This document shows, piece after piece, positions 45,304-52,978 of a DNA stretch of 64,000 nucleotides. The translations under genes and the position numbers were made by a program. Source of the DNA: Castellaniella hirudinis (GTDB lineage: Bacteria; Pseudomonadota; Gammaproteobacteria; Burkholderiales; Burkholderiaceae_B). The notes beneath the pieces are model-generated. The model had not been told where the DNA came from, ran no database searches, and was given only the letters and a program-made list of their open reading frames with translations. The first letter of the stretch is position 1, and every line of letters starts with the position of its first letter. Location: assembly GCF_042651965.1 (NCBI RefSeq), contig NZ_JBHSDY010000006.1, forward strand, positions 1-64,000. The letters run 5' to 3'.

Positions 45304-46692
45304 ATGAATCCACACATCATCGAATGCGATGTCGCCATCATCGGCGCTGGTTCGGCCGGTCTGCCGGCCTATCGAGAAGTCCTCAAGGCGGGGCTGAAGC
45401 CCTTGCTGATCGAAGGCGGGCCGCATGGCACCATGTGCGCGCGGGTGGGCTGCATGCCGTCCAAGCTGCTGATCGCGGCGGCCCAGTCCGTGGCCGATAT
45501 GCGCCATGCGGACGGTTTCGGCATCCGCCTGGAGACGCCGCCTCGGGTGGACGGCGCGGCCGTGATGGACCGCGTCCGGCGCGAGCGTGACCGGTTCGTG
45601 GGCTTCGTGGTGGATGATGTCGAGGCCATGCCGCCGGAGCACCGGCTGGACGCGCCTGTGGAATTCCTGCGCGATGGCGTGCTGCGGGCCGCCGATGGCC
45701 GCGAGGTGCATGCGGGACGCATCATCCTCGCCACCGGCACCCGGCCGAACGTGCCGGAGCTGTACCGGCCCTTGGGGAACCTGGCGATCGTCAACGACGA
45801 CGTGTTCGACTGGCATGATCTGCCGCGCAGCGTGCTCGTGGTCGGCTCCGGCGTGATCGGCGTCGAGCTGGGCCTGGCGCTGGCGCGCCTGGGCGTGCGG
45901 GTGCGGGTGTTGAACCGTTCCGGCAGCTTCGCCCATCTGGCCGATCCCCAGGTGCGCGCGGCAGCGGTGGACCTGCTGGCGCCGGAATTGTCCCTGGTGC
46001 AAAACGCGCAAGTCACCTCGGTGCGCCGCGAGGGCAATCAGGCCGTGGTGGGCTGGTCGGCGGACGGCGGGCCGGAGACCGTGGAACACTTTGACTACGT
46101 GCTGCTGACGGCAGGCCGCGATCCTGCCCTGGACGCGCTGCATCTGGAACGCACCACGATGCCGCTGGACGAGCGGGGTCGGCCGCGTTTCGATCCGGCC
46201 ACGCTGCAGGTCCATGGCCAGCCGGTGTTCCTGGCGGGCGATGTCACCGGCCGCTATTCCATCCAGCACGAGGCGTCCGACGACGGCCGCAGGGCAGGGC
46301 GCAATGCCGCCGCCTGGCCCGATGTGCAGGCGCTGCCGCGCCGCGCACCACTGGCCATCGTCTTCAGCGATCCGCAGATCATGCAGGTGGGCGGCGGCTA
46401 CGCGGCGCTGGGCGACCCGGATGCGGTGACCATCGGCGCGGTCGATTGGACTCGCCAGGGCCGTTCGCGCGTGATGCAGCGCAACCAGGGCCTGCTGCAC
46501 GTCTATATGCGCAAGTCCGACCGGCGCTTTTTGGGTGCGGAAATGATCGGACCGGATGCCGAACACGTCGGCCATTTGCTGGCCTGGGCCTTGCAGATGG
46601 AATTGACTGTGCCGGACATGCTCAAGCTGCCGTTCTACCACCCGACCATCGAAGAAGGCATCCGCACGGCGCTGCGCGACGCGCTGCGCTGA
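45304..46692 (+). CDS. FAD-dependent pyridine nucleotide-disulfide oxidoreductase (dihydrolipoyl dehydrogenase-like)
   Basis: Flavoprotein of 462 aa. It has FAD motif V-A-I-I-G-A-G-S-A-G, redox disulfide C-A-R-V-G-C-M-P-S-K (Cys 45/50), NAD motif V-V-G-S-G-V-I-G-V-E-L, second FAD motif V-F-L-A-G-D-V-T and C-terminal H-P-T-I-E-E catalytic base, so a working disulfide reductase is expected. It diverges from the true lpdA at 57380 and lacks a lipoyl or HMA domain. Position after copZ suggests a thiol/metal-stress role, but substrate is unknown. It may share the copZ promoter. Confidence 0.85.
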   Translation: MNPHIIECDVAIIGAGSAGLPAYREVLKAGLKPLLIEGGPHGTMCARVGCMPSKLLIAAAQSVADMRHADGFGIRLETPPRVDGAAVMDRVRRERDRFVGFVVDDVEAMPPEHRLDAPVEFLRDGVLRAADGREVHAGRIILATGTRPNVPELYRPLGNLAIVNDDVFDWHDLPRSVLVVGSGVIGVELGLALARLGVRVRVLNRSGSFAHLADPQVRAAAVDLLAPELSLVQNAQVTSVRREGNQAVVGWSADGGPETVEHFDYVLLTAGRDPALDALHLERTTMPLDERGRPRFDPATLQVHGQPVFLAGDVTGRYSIQHEASDDGRRAGRNAAAWPDVQALPRRAPLAIVFSDPQIMQVGGGYAALGDPDAVTIGAVDWTRQGRSRVMQRNQGLLHVYMRKSDRRFLGAEMIGPDAEHVGHLLAWALQMELTVPDMLKLPFYHPTIEEGIRTALRDALR

Positions 46693-46777
46693 AACGAGCC
46701 AGGATGCGGATCAGTCCCGTGTTTATCGAGTCCGGACGGTATACAGACTCATCAGGCGGGACGAACCGCCGCCCGGC

Positions 46778-47353
46778 TCAGTTCAGCATCGGCTTCAGCG
46801 CAGCCAGCAGCTCTTCCTGGGATTCGCTGTCCGAGGCCAGCCAGGTGGCCTTGCCCTGGGTATCAAAGGCGTAGATTCCCCGGCTGTGGGAGACCTCGTA
46901 AGGCGCGTCCGGATGCTTCGGATCGGGGCGCTCGATCTGGTAGGCGACCCGGTAGCGCCTGGCGAGCGACGCGATGGATTTTTCATCACCCGTCAGGCCG
47001 ATGGCGTGGGGATCGAACTGATCCACATACGCCTGCAGGATATCGGGCGTGTCCCGGTGGGGATCGACGCTGACGAACAGGATGCGGACCTGATCGGCCT
47101 TGGGTCCCAGGGCTTCGGTCACCTGGGCCAGTTGCGCCATGGTCGTGGGGCAGATGTCCGGGCAACTGGCGTAGCCGAAGAACATCAGCACCACCTTGCC
47201 GGCAAAGGCCTGCTGCGTGATGGCCGCGCCGCCTGCGCCTTGCAGGGAGAACTTCAGATCCGGCAAGAAGCCGCGTACCGGGTGGACGGCGGCCAGGGCC
47301 AGGCTGATGCCGGCCGTCCAGAGCCCCAGCGCGAGCAGCAGACGCCGGATCAT
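46778..47353 (-). CDS. SCO1/SenC/PrrC-type copper chaperone
   Basis: Membrane-anchored thioredoxin-fold protein of 191 aa that delivers copper to, or reduces thiols of, respiratory oxidases. It has an N-terminal anchor (about 4-22), copper motif C-P-D-I-C-P (Cys 64/68), V-S-V-D-P-H-R-D-T-P and a distal His in S-H-S-R-G-I-Y. SenC/PrrC often accompanies regBA; here it is 19 kb away, as the last gene of the kinase-folD-prlC unit, overlapping prlC by 4 bp. The 85-bp gap to the convergent flavoprotein gene shows nothing else. Confidence 0.92.
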   Translation of the reverse strand: MIRRLLLALGLWTAGISLALAAVHPVRGFLPDLKFSLQGAGGAAITQQAFAGKVVLMFFGYASCPDICPTTMAQLAQVTEALGPKADQVRILFVSVDPHRDTPDILQAYVDQFDPHAIGLTGDEKSIASLARRYRVAYQIERPDPKHPDAPYEVSHSRGIYAFDTQGKATWLASDSESQEELLAALKPMLN

Positions 47354-49440
47354 GACGATTGGGCCTCCAGCAACCCGCTATGTCGCAGCAAGGCGTCGAT
47401 GCTCGGATCGCGGCCCCGGAACGCCCGGAAGGACTCCGCCGCCGGACGCGAGCCGCCGACGGCGATGATCTCGTCCAGGTAGCGGCGGCTGGTGTCCGGA
47501 TCGAACACGTTGCGCGTGCCGTCCGGACCGGGCTTGGCCTGTTCCTCGAAGGCGGCGAACGCGTCCGCCGACAGGACCTCGGCCCATTTGTAGCTGTAGT
47601 AGCCGGCGCCGTAGCCGCCCGAGAACAGGTGCGAGAAGGCGTGCGGGAAGCGGTGCCAGGCGGGCGGGATCAACAGGGCGACTTCCTGGCGGACCTGGTC
47701 CAGGGTGTCCAGGACCTCGCTGATCGACAGGCCGCTGGCGCGGGTATGGATCAGCATGTCGAACAGGGAAAATTCCACCTGGCGCAGGGTCTGCAGGCCG
47801 CTCTGGAAATTGCGCGCGGCGATCATGCGGTCGTACAGGTCGCGGGGCAGGGGTTCGCCGCTGTCCACGTGGCGGGTCAGGGATTGCAGCACGTCCCATT
47901 CCCAGCAGAAATTTTCCATGAACTGCGAAGGCAGTTCGATGGCGTCCCATTCGACGGCGGCGAAGGCCGCCGCGCCCGGTTCGTCCACGCGCGACAGCAG
48001 CGTGTGCATGGCGTGGCCGCTTTCGTGGAACAGGGTGATCACGTCATCGTGCGACAGCAGCGCCTCGCGGCCGTCCTGCGGTGCGGGGAAATTGCAGGTC
48101 AGCCAGGCCAGCGGCGTGTGCAGACGCCCGGCATGCACGCGGCGGCTGCGCTCGCTGTCCACCCAGGCGCCGCCTTGCTTGCCGGAGCGGGCATACAGAT
48201 CGATGCCCAGGCGGCCCAGTTCGCGGTCTTGCGCGTCCAGCACCCGATAGATACGGGCGTCGGCGTGCCAGGCGGGCGCGTCGGTGGCTTCCAGGCGCAC
48301 CCCGAACAGGGTGCGGATCACCTGGAACAGGCCGTCGAGCACGCGGGATTCGGTGAAGTAGGGGCGCAGTTCCTCGTCGGAATAGGCGTAGCGGCTTTCG
48401 CGCAGACGCTCGGACGCGTAGGCGATGTCCCAGGGCTCCAGCGGGTCCAGCTGCAGCTCGCGTGCCGCGAAGGCGCGCAGCTCGTCCAGGTCGCGTTCGG
48501 CGCTGGGCCGGGCGCGGGCCGCCAGTTCGCGCAGGAAGTCCAGCACCTGGCCGGCGCTGTCGGCCATGCGGGTTTCCAGGCGCAGGCTGGCGAAATCGGC
48601 GTGGCCCAGCAGGGCGGCTTCTTCGGCCCGCAGGGCCAGCAGGGACTCGATGGACTCTGAATTGTCGAAGGCCGGGTCGCCCTGGTCCGAGGCCCGGGTG
48701 GCGTGCGCGCGGTACAGGGTCTGGCGCAGTTCGCGGTCACGGGCGTGCAGCATGACCGGCAGGTAGCAGGGCATGTGCAGGCTCAGCTTCCAGCCCGATT
48801 CTCCCGCCGTCCGGGCCGCCTGGGCGGCCGCGGCGATCACGTCCGGCGGCAGGCCCTGCAGGCGGGCCTCGTCGGTGATCGTCAGGGACCAGCCGTCCGT
48901 CGCGTCGAGCACGTTTTCCGAGAATTTCTGCGACACCTGGGCCTGCAGATCCGCGTTGCGTGCGTAGGTGTCACGCGCGGCGCCTTCCAGTTCGACCCCG
49001 CTCAGGCGGAAGTCGCGCAGCGCCAGCTCGACGATGCGGCGGCGGGTCGGCGACAGGGCGGCGAAGGCAGGGCTTGCCGCCAGCGCGCGGTAGCGTTCGT
49101 ACAGGCCGCGATGCAGGCCCACCCAGGTCGAGAACTCGCTCATCAGGGGCAGGCAGGCGTTGTAGGCGGTGCGCAGGTCAGGCGTGTTGACCACGCTGTT
49201 CAGGTGTCCGGCGATCGACCAGGCCCGGTGCAGGCGCTCGGACGGGTCCTCGATGGATTCGATCAGGTTGTCCCAGTCCGGCGCGTCCGTGCAGGCGGCG
49301 GCGGTTTCGATCGCGGCGCGCGAGGCCTCGATCAGCTCGCGCACGGCGGGTTCGATGTGCTCGGGCCGGACGGCGCCGTAGTCCACGAATACCTCGGCCG
49401 GGACGAGGAGGGGATTGCCGGCGATGCGGGTGCTGTTCAT
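47350..49440 (-). CDS. prlC: Oligopeptidase A (M3 family)
   Basis: Cytosolic zinc metallopeptidase of 696 aa degrading short peptides, including cleaved signal peptides. The active site is F-H-E-S-G-H-A-M-H (His near residue 472), with the usual M3 C-terminal segments G-Y-G-A-G-Y-Y-S-Y-K-W-A and F-E-E-Q-A-K. ATG 49440 is preferred over an in-frame TTG two codons earlier. Its stop overlaps the SCO1-type gene (ATGA). It is 46 bp downstream of folD. Confidence 0.95.
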   Translation of the reverse strand: MNSTRIAGNPLLVPAEVFVDYGAVRPEHIEPAVRELIEASRAAIETAAACTDAPDWDNLIESIEDPSERLHRAWSIAGHLNSVVNTPDLRTAYNACLPLMSEFSTWVGLHRGLYERYRALAASPAFAALSPTRRRIVELALRDFRLSGVELEGAARDTYARNADLQAQVSQKFSENVLDATDGWSLTITDEARLQGLPPDVIAAAAQAARTAGESGWKLSLHMPCYLPVMLHARDRELRQTLYRAHATRASDQGDPAFDNSESIESLLALRAEEAALLGHADFASLRLETRMADSAGQVLDFLRELAARARPSAERDLDELRAFAARELQLDPLEPWDIAYASERLRESRYAYSDEELRPYFTESRVLDGLFQVIRTLFGVRLEATDAPAWHADARIYRVLDAQDRELGRLGIDLYARSGKQGGAWVDSERSRRVHAGRLHTPLAWLTCNFPAPQDGREALLSHDDVITLFHESGHAMHTLLSRVDEPGAAAFAAVEWDAIELPSQFMENFCWEWDVLQSLTRHVDSGEPLPRDLYDRMIAARNFQSGLQTLRQVEFSLFDMLIHTRASGLSISEVLDTLDQVRQEVALLIPPAWHRFPHAFSHLFSGGYGAGYYSYKWAEVLSADAFAAFEEQAKPGPDGTRNVFDPDTSRRYLDEIIAVGGSRPAAESFRAFRGRDPSIDALLRHSGLLEAQSS

Positions 49441-49486
49441 GCGCAATCACATGGGGGCATGGCCCCCGTTTTTCAAGTCCGCAGCC

Positions 49487-50341
49487 TCAAGCCTGCAGCG
49501 TGCGCTCGGCGGCCTCGATGGTGTTGACCAGCAGCATGGCGATGGTCATGGGACCGACGCCGCCGGGGACGGGCGTGATCGCGGATGCGACGGCGGCGGC
49601 CGAATCAAAGTCCACGTCGCCGACGAGCTTGCCGGATTCGAGCCGGTTGATGCCCACGTCGATCACCACGGCGCCGGGCTTGACCATGTCGCCGCTGACG
49701 ATGCCGGGCCGGCCCGTGGCCACCACCAGCACGTCGGCCCGGCGAGTCTGGTCGCCCAGGTCGCGGGTCTTGGAATTGCACAGCGTGACGGTGGCGCCCG
49801 CCGCCAGCAGCAGCATGGCCATGGGCTTGCCGACGATGTTGCTGGCGCCCACGATCACGGCTTCGGCGCCGCGCAGCGGCACATTTTCCGACTCCAGCAT
49901 CTTCATCACGCCGTAAGGCGTGCAAGGGCGGAACAGCGGCCGGCCGGTCATCAGCAGACCGGCGTTGCTGACGTGGAAGCCGTCCACGTCCTTGGCGGCG
50001 CTGATGGTCTCGATGACCAGGCCGGTGTCGATGTGGCCGGGCAGGGGCAGTTGCACCAGGATGCCATGGATGGCCGGATCGGCGTTCAGCGTCTCGATCA
50101 CGTCCAGCAGTTCGCCTTCGGGCGTGTCGGCGCCCAGCGGAATGACGCGCGAATGCATCCCGGCGGCGGTGCAGGCGGCCGCCTTGTTGCGGACATAGAC
50201 CTGCGAAGCCGGGTCTTCGCCGACCAGCACGACCGCCAGCCCGGGCGTGACGCCCTGGGACTTCAGCGTGCGCACGCGTTCGGCGACTTCACCGCGCACG
50301 TGGGCGGACAGGGCTTTACCGTCGATCAGGCGGGCGCTCAT
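49487..50341 (-). CDS. folD: Bifunctional methylenetetrahydrofolate dehydrogenase/cyclohydrolase FolD
   Basis: Enzyme of one-carbon metabolism interconverting 5,10-methylene- and 10-formyl-tetrahydrofolate with NADP. It is 284 aa. Both signatures are present: Y-V-R-N-K-A-A-A-C with the catalytic Lys, and P-V-P-G-G-V-G-P-M-T near the C-terminus. Q-L-P-L-P-G-H and the Rossmann V-G-A-S-N-I-V-G-K-P are also visible. The start lies 1 bp after the response regulator stop. Confidence 0.97.
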   Translation of the reverse strand: MSARLIDGKALSAHVRGEVAERVRTLKSQGVTPGLAVVLVGEDPASQVYVRNKAAACTAAGMHSRVIPLGADTPEGELLDVIETLNADPAIHGILVQLPLPGHIDTGLVIETISAAKDVDGFHVSNAGLLMTGRPLFRPCTPYGVMKMLESENVPLRGAEAVIVGASNIVGKPMAMLLLAAGATVTLCNSKTRDLGDQTRRADVLVVATGRPGIVSGDMVKPGAVVIDVGINRLESGKLVGDVDFDSAAAVASAITPVPGGVGPMTIAMLLVNTIEAAERTLQA

Positions 50342-50342
50342 G

Positions 50343-50966
50343 TCAGGCTTCCTCGGCGCGGGTCAGGGCGATCTTCATCAGATCCGCCACCGTGGTGACC
50401 TCGAGTTTTTCCATGATGTTGGCGCGGTGCGCCTCGACGGTCTTGATGCTGATGTTCAGGTCGCCGGCGATCTGTTTGTTCAGGCGCCCGGCCACGATGC
50501 GTTCCAGCACCTGCTGCTCGCGGGCGGTCAGGCGGCTGAGTACGGCCTGCTGGTCACGCTGGGCATGGGCTTCGCGCACGCGGTCGCGGGCCTGGTCCAG
50601 CATGCCGGCGACCAGCGCGCGCAGGTCGGCCTCGTTGAAGGGTTTTTCGAGGAAATCGACCGCGCCCTTCTTCATGGTGGAGACCGCCATCGGCACGTCG
50701 CCGTGGCCGGTGATGAAGACGATGGGCAGCGGCGCCTTGCGGGCGATCAGGGCTTCCTGCAGTTCCAGGCCGCTCATGCCGGGCATGCGGATGTCGGCGA
50801 TCAGGACGCCGACCAGTTCAGGATCGTAGGCGGCGAGGAATTCCTCGGCGCTGGCGAAACTGCGCACGGCATAGCCGTTGGCCTCGAGCAGCCAGCGCAG
50901 GGAATCGCGGACGGCCTCGTCATCGTCGACGATATAGATGGTGCTGGGGATTTGGGTATCGCTCAT
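50343..50966 (-). CDS. FixJ/NarL-type response regulator
   Basis: Two-domain regulator of 207 aa: a receiver with D-D-D acidic pocket, phosphoacceptor Asp 58 (I-A-D-I-R-M-P-G) and K-P-F, plus a LuxR-type helix-turn-helix (about 140-203, L-T-A-R-E-Q-Q-V-L then I-K-T-V-E-A-H-R-A-N-I-M-E-K-L). GGAGG precedes ATG 50966, which overlaps the kinase stop by 4 bp. Divergent placement from aceE makes the pyruvate dehydrogenase operon a candidate target, inferred only. Confidence 0.93.
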   Translation of the reverse strand: MSDTQIPSTIYIVDDDEAVRDSLRWLLEANGYAVRSFASAEEFLAAYDPELVGVLIADIRMPGMSGLELQEALIARKAPLPIVFITGHGDVPMAVSTMKKGAVDFLEKPFNEADLRALVAGMLDQARDRVREAHAQRDQQAVLSRLTAREQQVLERIVAGRLNKQIAGDLNISIKTVEAHRANIMEKLEVTTVADLMKIALTRAEEA

Positions 50967-52717
50967 GCGTGCTGTTCCTCCGTGAGTTCTGTGTTCTGAG
51001 GGCGGGGCGGGGCTTTTTGCAGGGTGACGCGGAAGATGGTGCCGCCTTCCGGATTGGCGCTGGCCCACAGGCGCCCGTGATGCGATTCAATGATGGTGCG
51101 GCAGATGTTCAGGCCCATGCCCAGGCCTTCGGACTTGGTGCTGTAAAAGGGTTCGAACAGCCGCTCGGGATTGCGCAGCCCATGGCCGCGATCGATGACG
51201 GCGATCTCGACCTGGGGATGCTGGTCGGTGATACGGACGTGCAGCGTGCGGTATTCGCTGTGTTCCATGGCTTCGACGCCGTTCTTCAACAGATTCAGCA
51301 GCACCTGTTCGATCAGGATGGGGTCGGCCAGGACTTCCGGCATGGGATCAGGCAGATCCAGGGCGATTTCGATGCGGCGCTTGCGGGCGTCGATGTCGGC
51401 GAAACCGACGGCGTTTTCCACGATCCGGCCCAGGCCCACCGCCTGGCGGCGGGGTTCGCTGCGTTTCACGAATTCGCGGATGCGGCTGATGATCTTGCCG
51501 GCGCGCTCGGCCTGCTGGGACGCTTTTTCAAGCGCCTGGAGCAGGGATTCGGTCGGGGCCTTGCCCGACTTGAGCATCGCCACGGCCGCCATATTGTAAT
51601 TGCTGATGGCCGTCAGCGGCTGGTTCAGTTCGTGCGCCAGGGACGAGGCCATTTCCCCCATGGTGGTCAGGCGGCTGGTGAGCTGGGCCTTTTCCTGCTG
51701 CACGCGGGATTCTTCCTCGTGCTTGCGGCGTTCGGTGATGTCGCGCGCCACCTGCAGGCGCACGCGGCGCGAATCGGTCCAGGCCAGCATGCGGTGGTGG
51801 ACTTCGAACCAGCGCTGGGCCGTGGCCGAGAACAGTTCCATGGTCTCGTCGGTGAAACGGCCCAGGCGACCGCCCAGCAGCTCCGCGTGGCCGCCGGTCT
51901 GGGCGCCGAACAGGCGCCGGTAGGTGCGGTTGGCAAACAACAGCTCCAGGCCTTCGGGCGTGTCCGCCACCACCGAGATCGCATCGTCCAGCCCTTCGAG
52001 CACCGTCATGAAGCGCTCGTGCGCGGCGGTCAGGGCCTCGCGGATGCGCTTGGGCTCGGTGATGTCGGTCATGGAAGTCATCCAGCCGATCTGCTCGCCT
52101 TTGGGATCGCGCAGAGGCGACACGTACATGCGTGCAGTGAAACGCGAACCGTCGCGCCGCTGGGCTTCGATTTCCAGACCGCTGCTGGGGGTGCGCCCCG
52201 ACAGCAACTGGGCCAGGGTGTCGCGGTGATGGTCGTGGCGTCCGGGCAGCCAATAAGGAAAGGGGGACGTGCGGCCGATCAGGTCGGCCTCGTTCCAGCC
52301 GATCATGCGGCAGAAGGCCGGATTCACGTAGGCAATGCGGCCCTGCATGTCGAACACGCGCATGCCCGTGGACATGGAGTTTTCCATGGCCCGGCGGAAA
52401 CCGGTCTCGGCGATCAGCGCGGCTTCGGCCTGGGTGCGAAAGCGGGTATAGCGCCAGAGCGCCAGCAGGCTGAATACAATCACCAGGGACAGGGCGAACA
52501 CCACCATCATCAGGCGCTGCTGGCGGGTTTCCTGGTCGATGGTGACGAACATCACGCTGTCGCTCTGCAGGCGCTGCAGCCAGATGAAGGCGCCCATGAC
52601 GCACAGATAGAGGACGAGCACGACCGCCGGCGTCAGCCAGTACAGGCGACGGCTGTTGTGACGGGCATGTTCGTAGAACGTCGTCGGAATCAGAGACTTG
52701 CGATTCGGAGAGGCCAT
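50963..52717 (-). CDS. PAS-domain sensor histidine kinase
   Basis: Membrane kinase of 584 aa with two N-terminal helices (about 27-47 and 70-90) enclosing a very short periplasmic segment. A PAS/PAC domain follows (about 108-225, V-F-D-M-Q-G-R-I-A-Y-V-N-P-A-F-C), then a second divergent PAS, the H-box S-L-A-H-E-L-N-Q-P-L-T-A and HATPase motifs (N-L-L-K-N-G-V-E-A-M, G-L-G-M-G-L). The H-box type matches FixL/DctS-like kinases. No haem-binding motif was identified, so the signal is unknown. ATG 52717 was chosen over the in-frame ATG 52765. Confidence 0.9.
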   Translation of the reverse strand: MASPNRKSLIPTTFYEHARHNSRRLYWLTPAVVLVLYLCVMGAFIWLQRLQSDSVMFVTIDQETRQQRLMMVVFALSLVIVFSLLALWRYTRFRTQAEAALIAETGFRRAMENSMSTGMRVFDMQGRIAYVNPAFCRMIGWNEADLIGRTSPFPYWLPGRHDHHRDTLAQLLSGRTPSSGLEIEAQRRDGSRFTARMYVSPLRDPKGEQIGWMTSMTDITEPKRIREALTAAHERFMTVLEGLDDAISVVADTPEGLELLFANRTYRRLFGAQTGGHAELLGGRLGRFTDETMELFSATAQRWFEVHHRMLAWTDSRRVRLQVARDITERRKHEEESRVQQEKAQLTSRLTTMGEMASSLAHELNQPLTAISNYNMAAVAMLKSGKAPTESLLQALEKASQQAERAGKIISRIREFVKRSEPRRQAVGLGRIVENAVGFADIDARKRRIEIALDLPDPMPEVLADPILIEQVLLNLLKNGVEAMEHSEYRTLHVRITDQHPQVEIAVIDRGHGLRNPERLFEPFYSTKSEGLGMGLNICRTIIESHHGRLWASANPEGGTIFRVTLQKAPPRPQNTELTEEQHA

Positions 52718-52812
52718 GGACTTGAGGGTATCGCGATTGCGCCATTTTAGACGCGAAAACACCATTCAATTTTTCACATAATAAAAATACATATCATCTA
52801 ATGAAATTTTGC

Positions 52813-52841
52813 TTGTGCTGGAGCAGGCTCTTTCCTAGAAT
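52813..52841 (+). promoter_or_regulatory. Sigma-70-type promoter of aceE operon
   Basis: TTGTGC (52813-52818) and TAGAAT (52836-52841) are 17 bp apart, 138 bp upstream of aceE. An AT-rich stretch (about 52765-52810) just upstream could be an UP element or regulator site. The remainder of the 261-bp gap is a long GC-rich leader without a gene. Confidence 0.6.
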
Positions 52842-52978
52842 GGCTGCAAGTGCCGGCACCAGGGGACGCGGACGCGCCCCGGGCTTCTGTTGCAATGCCG
52901 CTGGCGCATCACCTCTTTTAGTCAGGCTGGCGCGATGTGTGGTCGCGTCATCGAACCACACCACAGGAGACACACCCC

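Noticed and set aside
45304..46692. Flavoprotein considered as mercuric reductase MerA
   Set aside because: No N-terminal HMA domain and no C-terminal vicinal Cys pair needed for Hg(II) reduction; ends with the HPTIEE base of lipoamide-type reductases.
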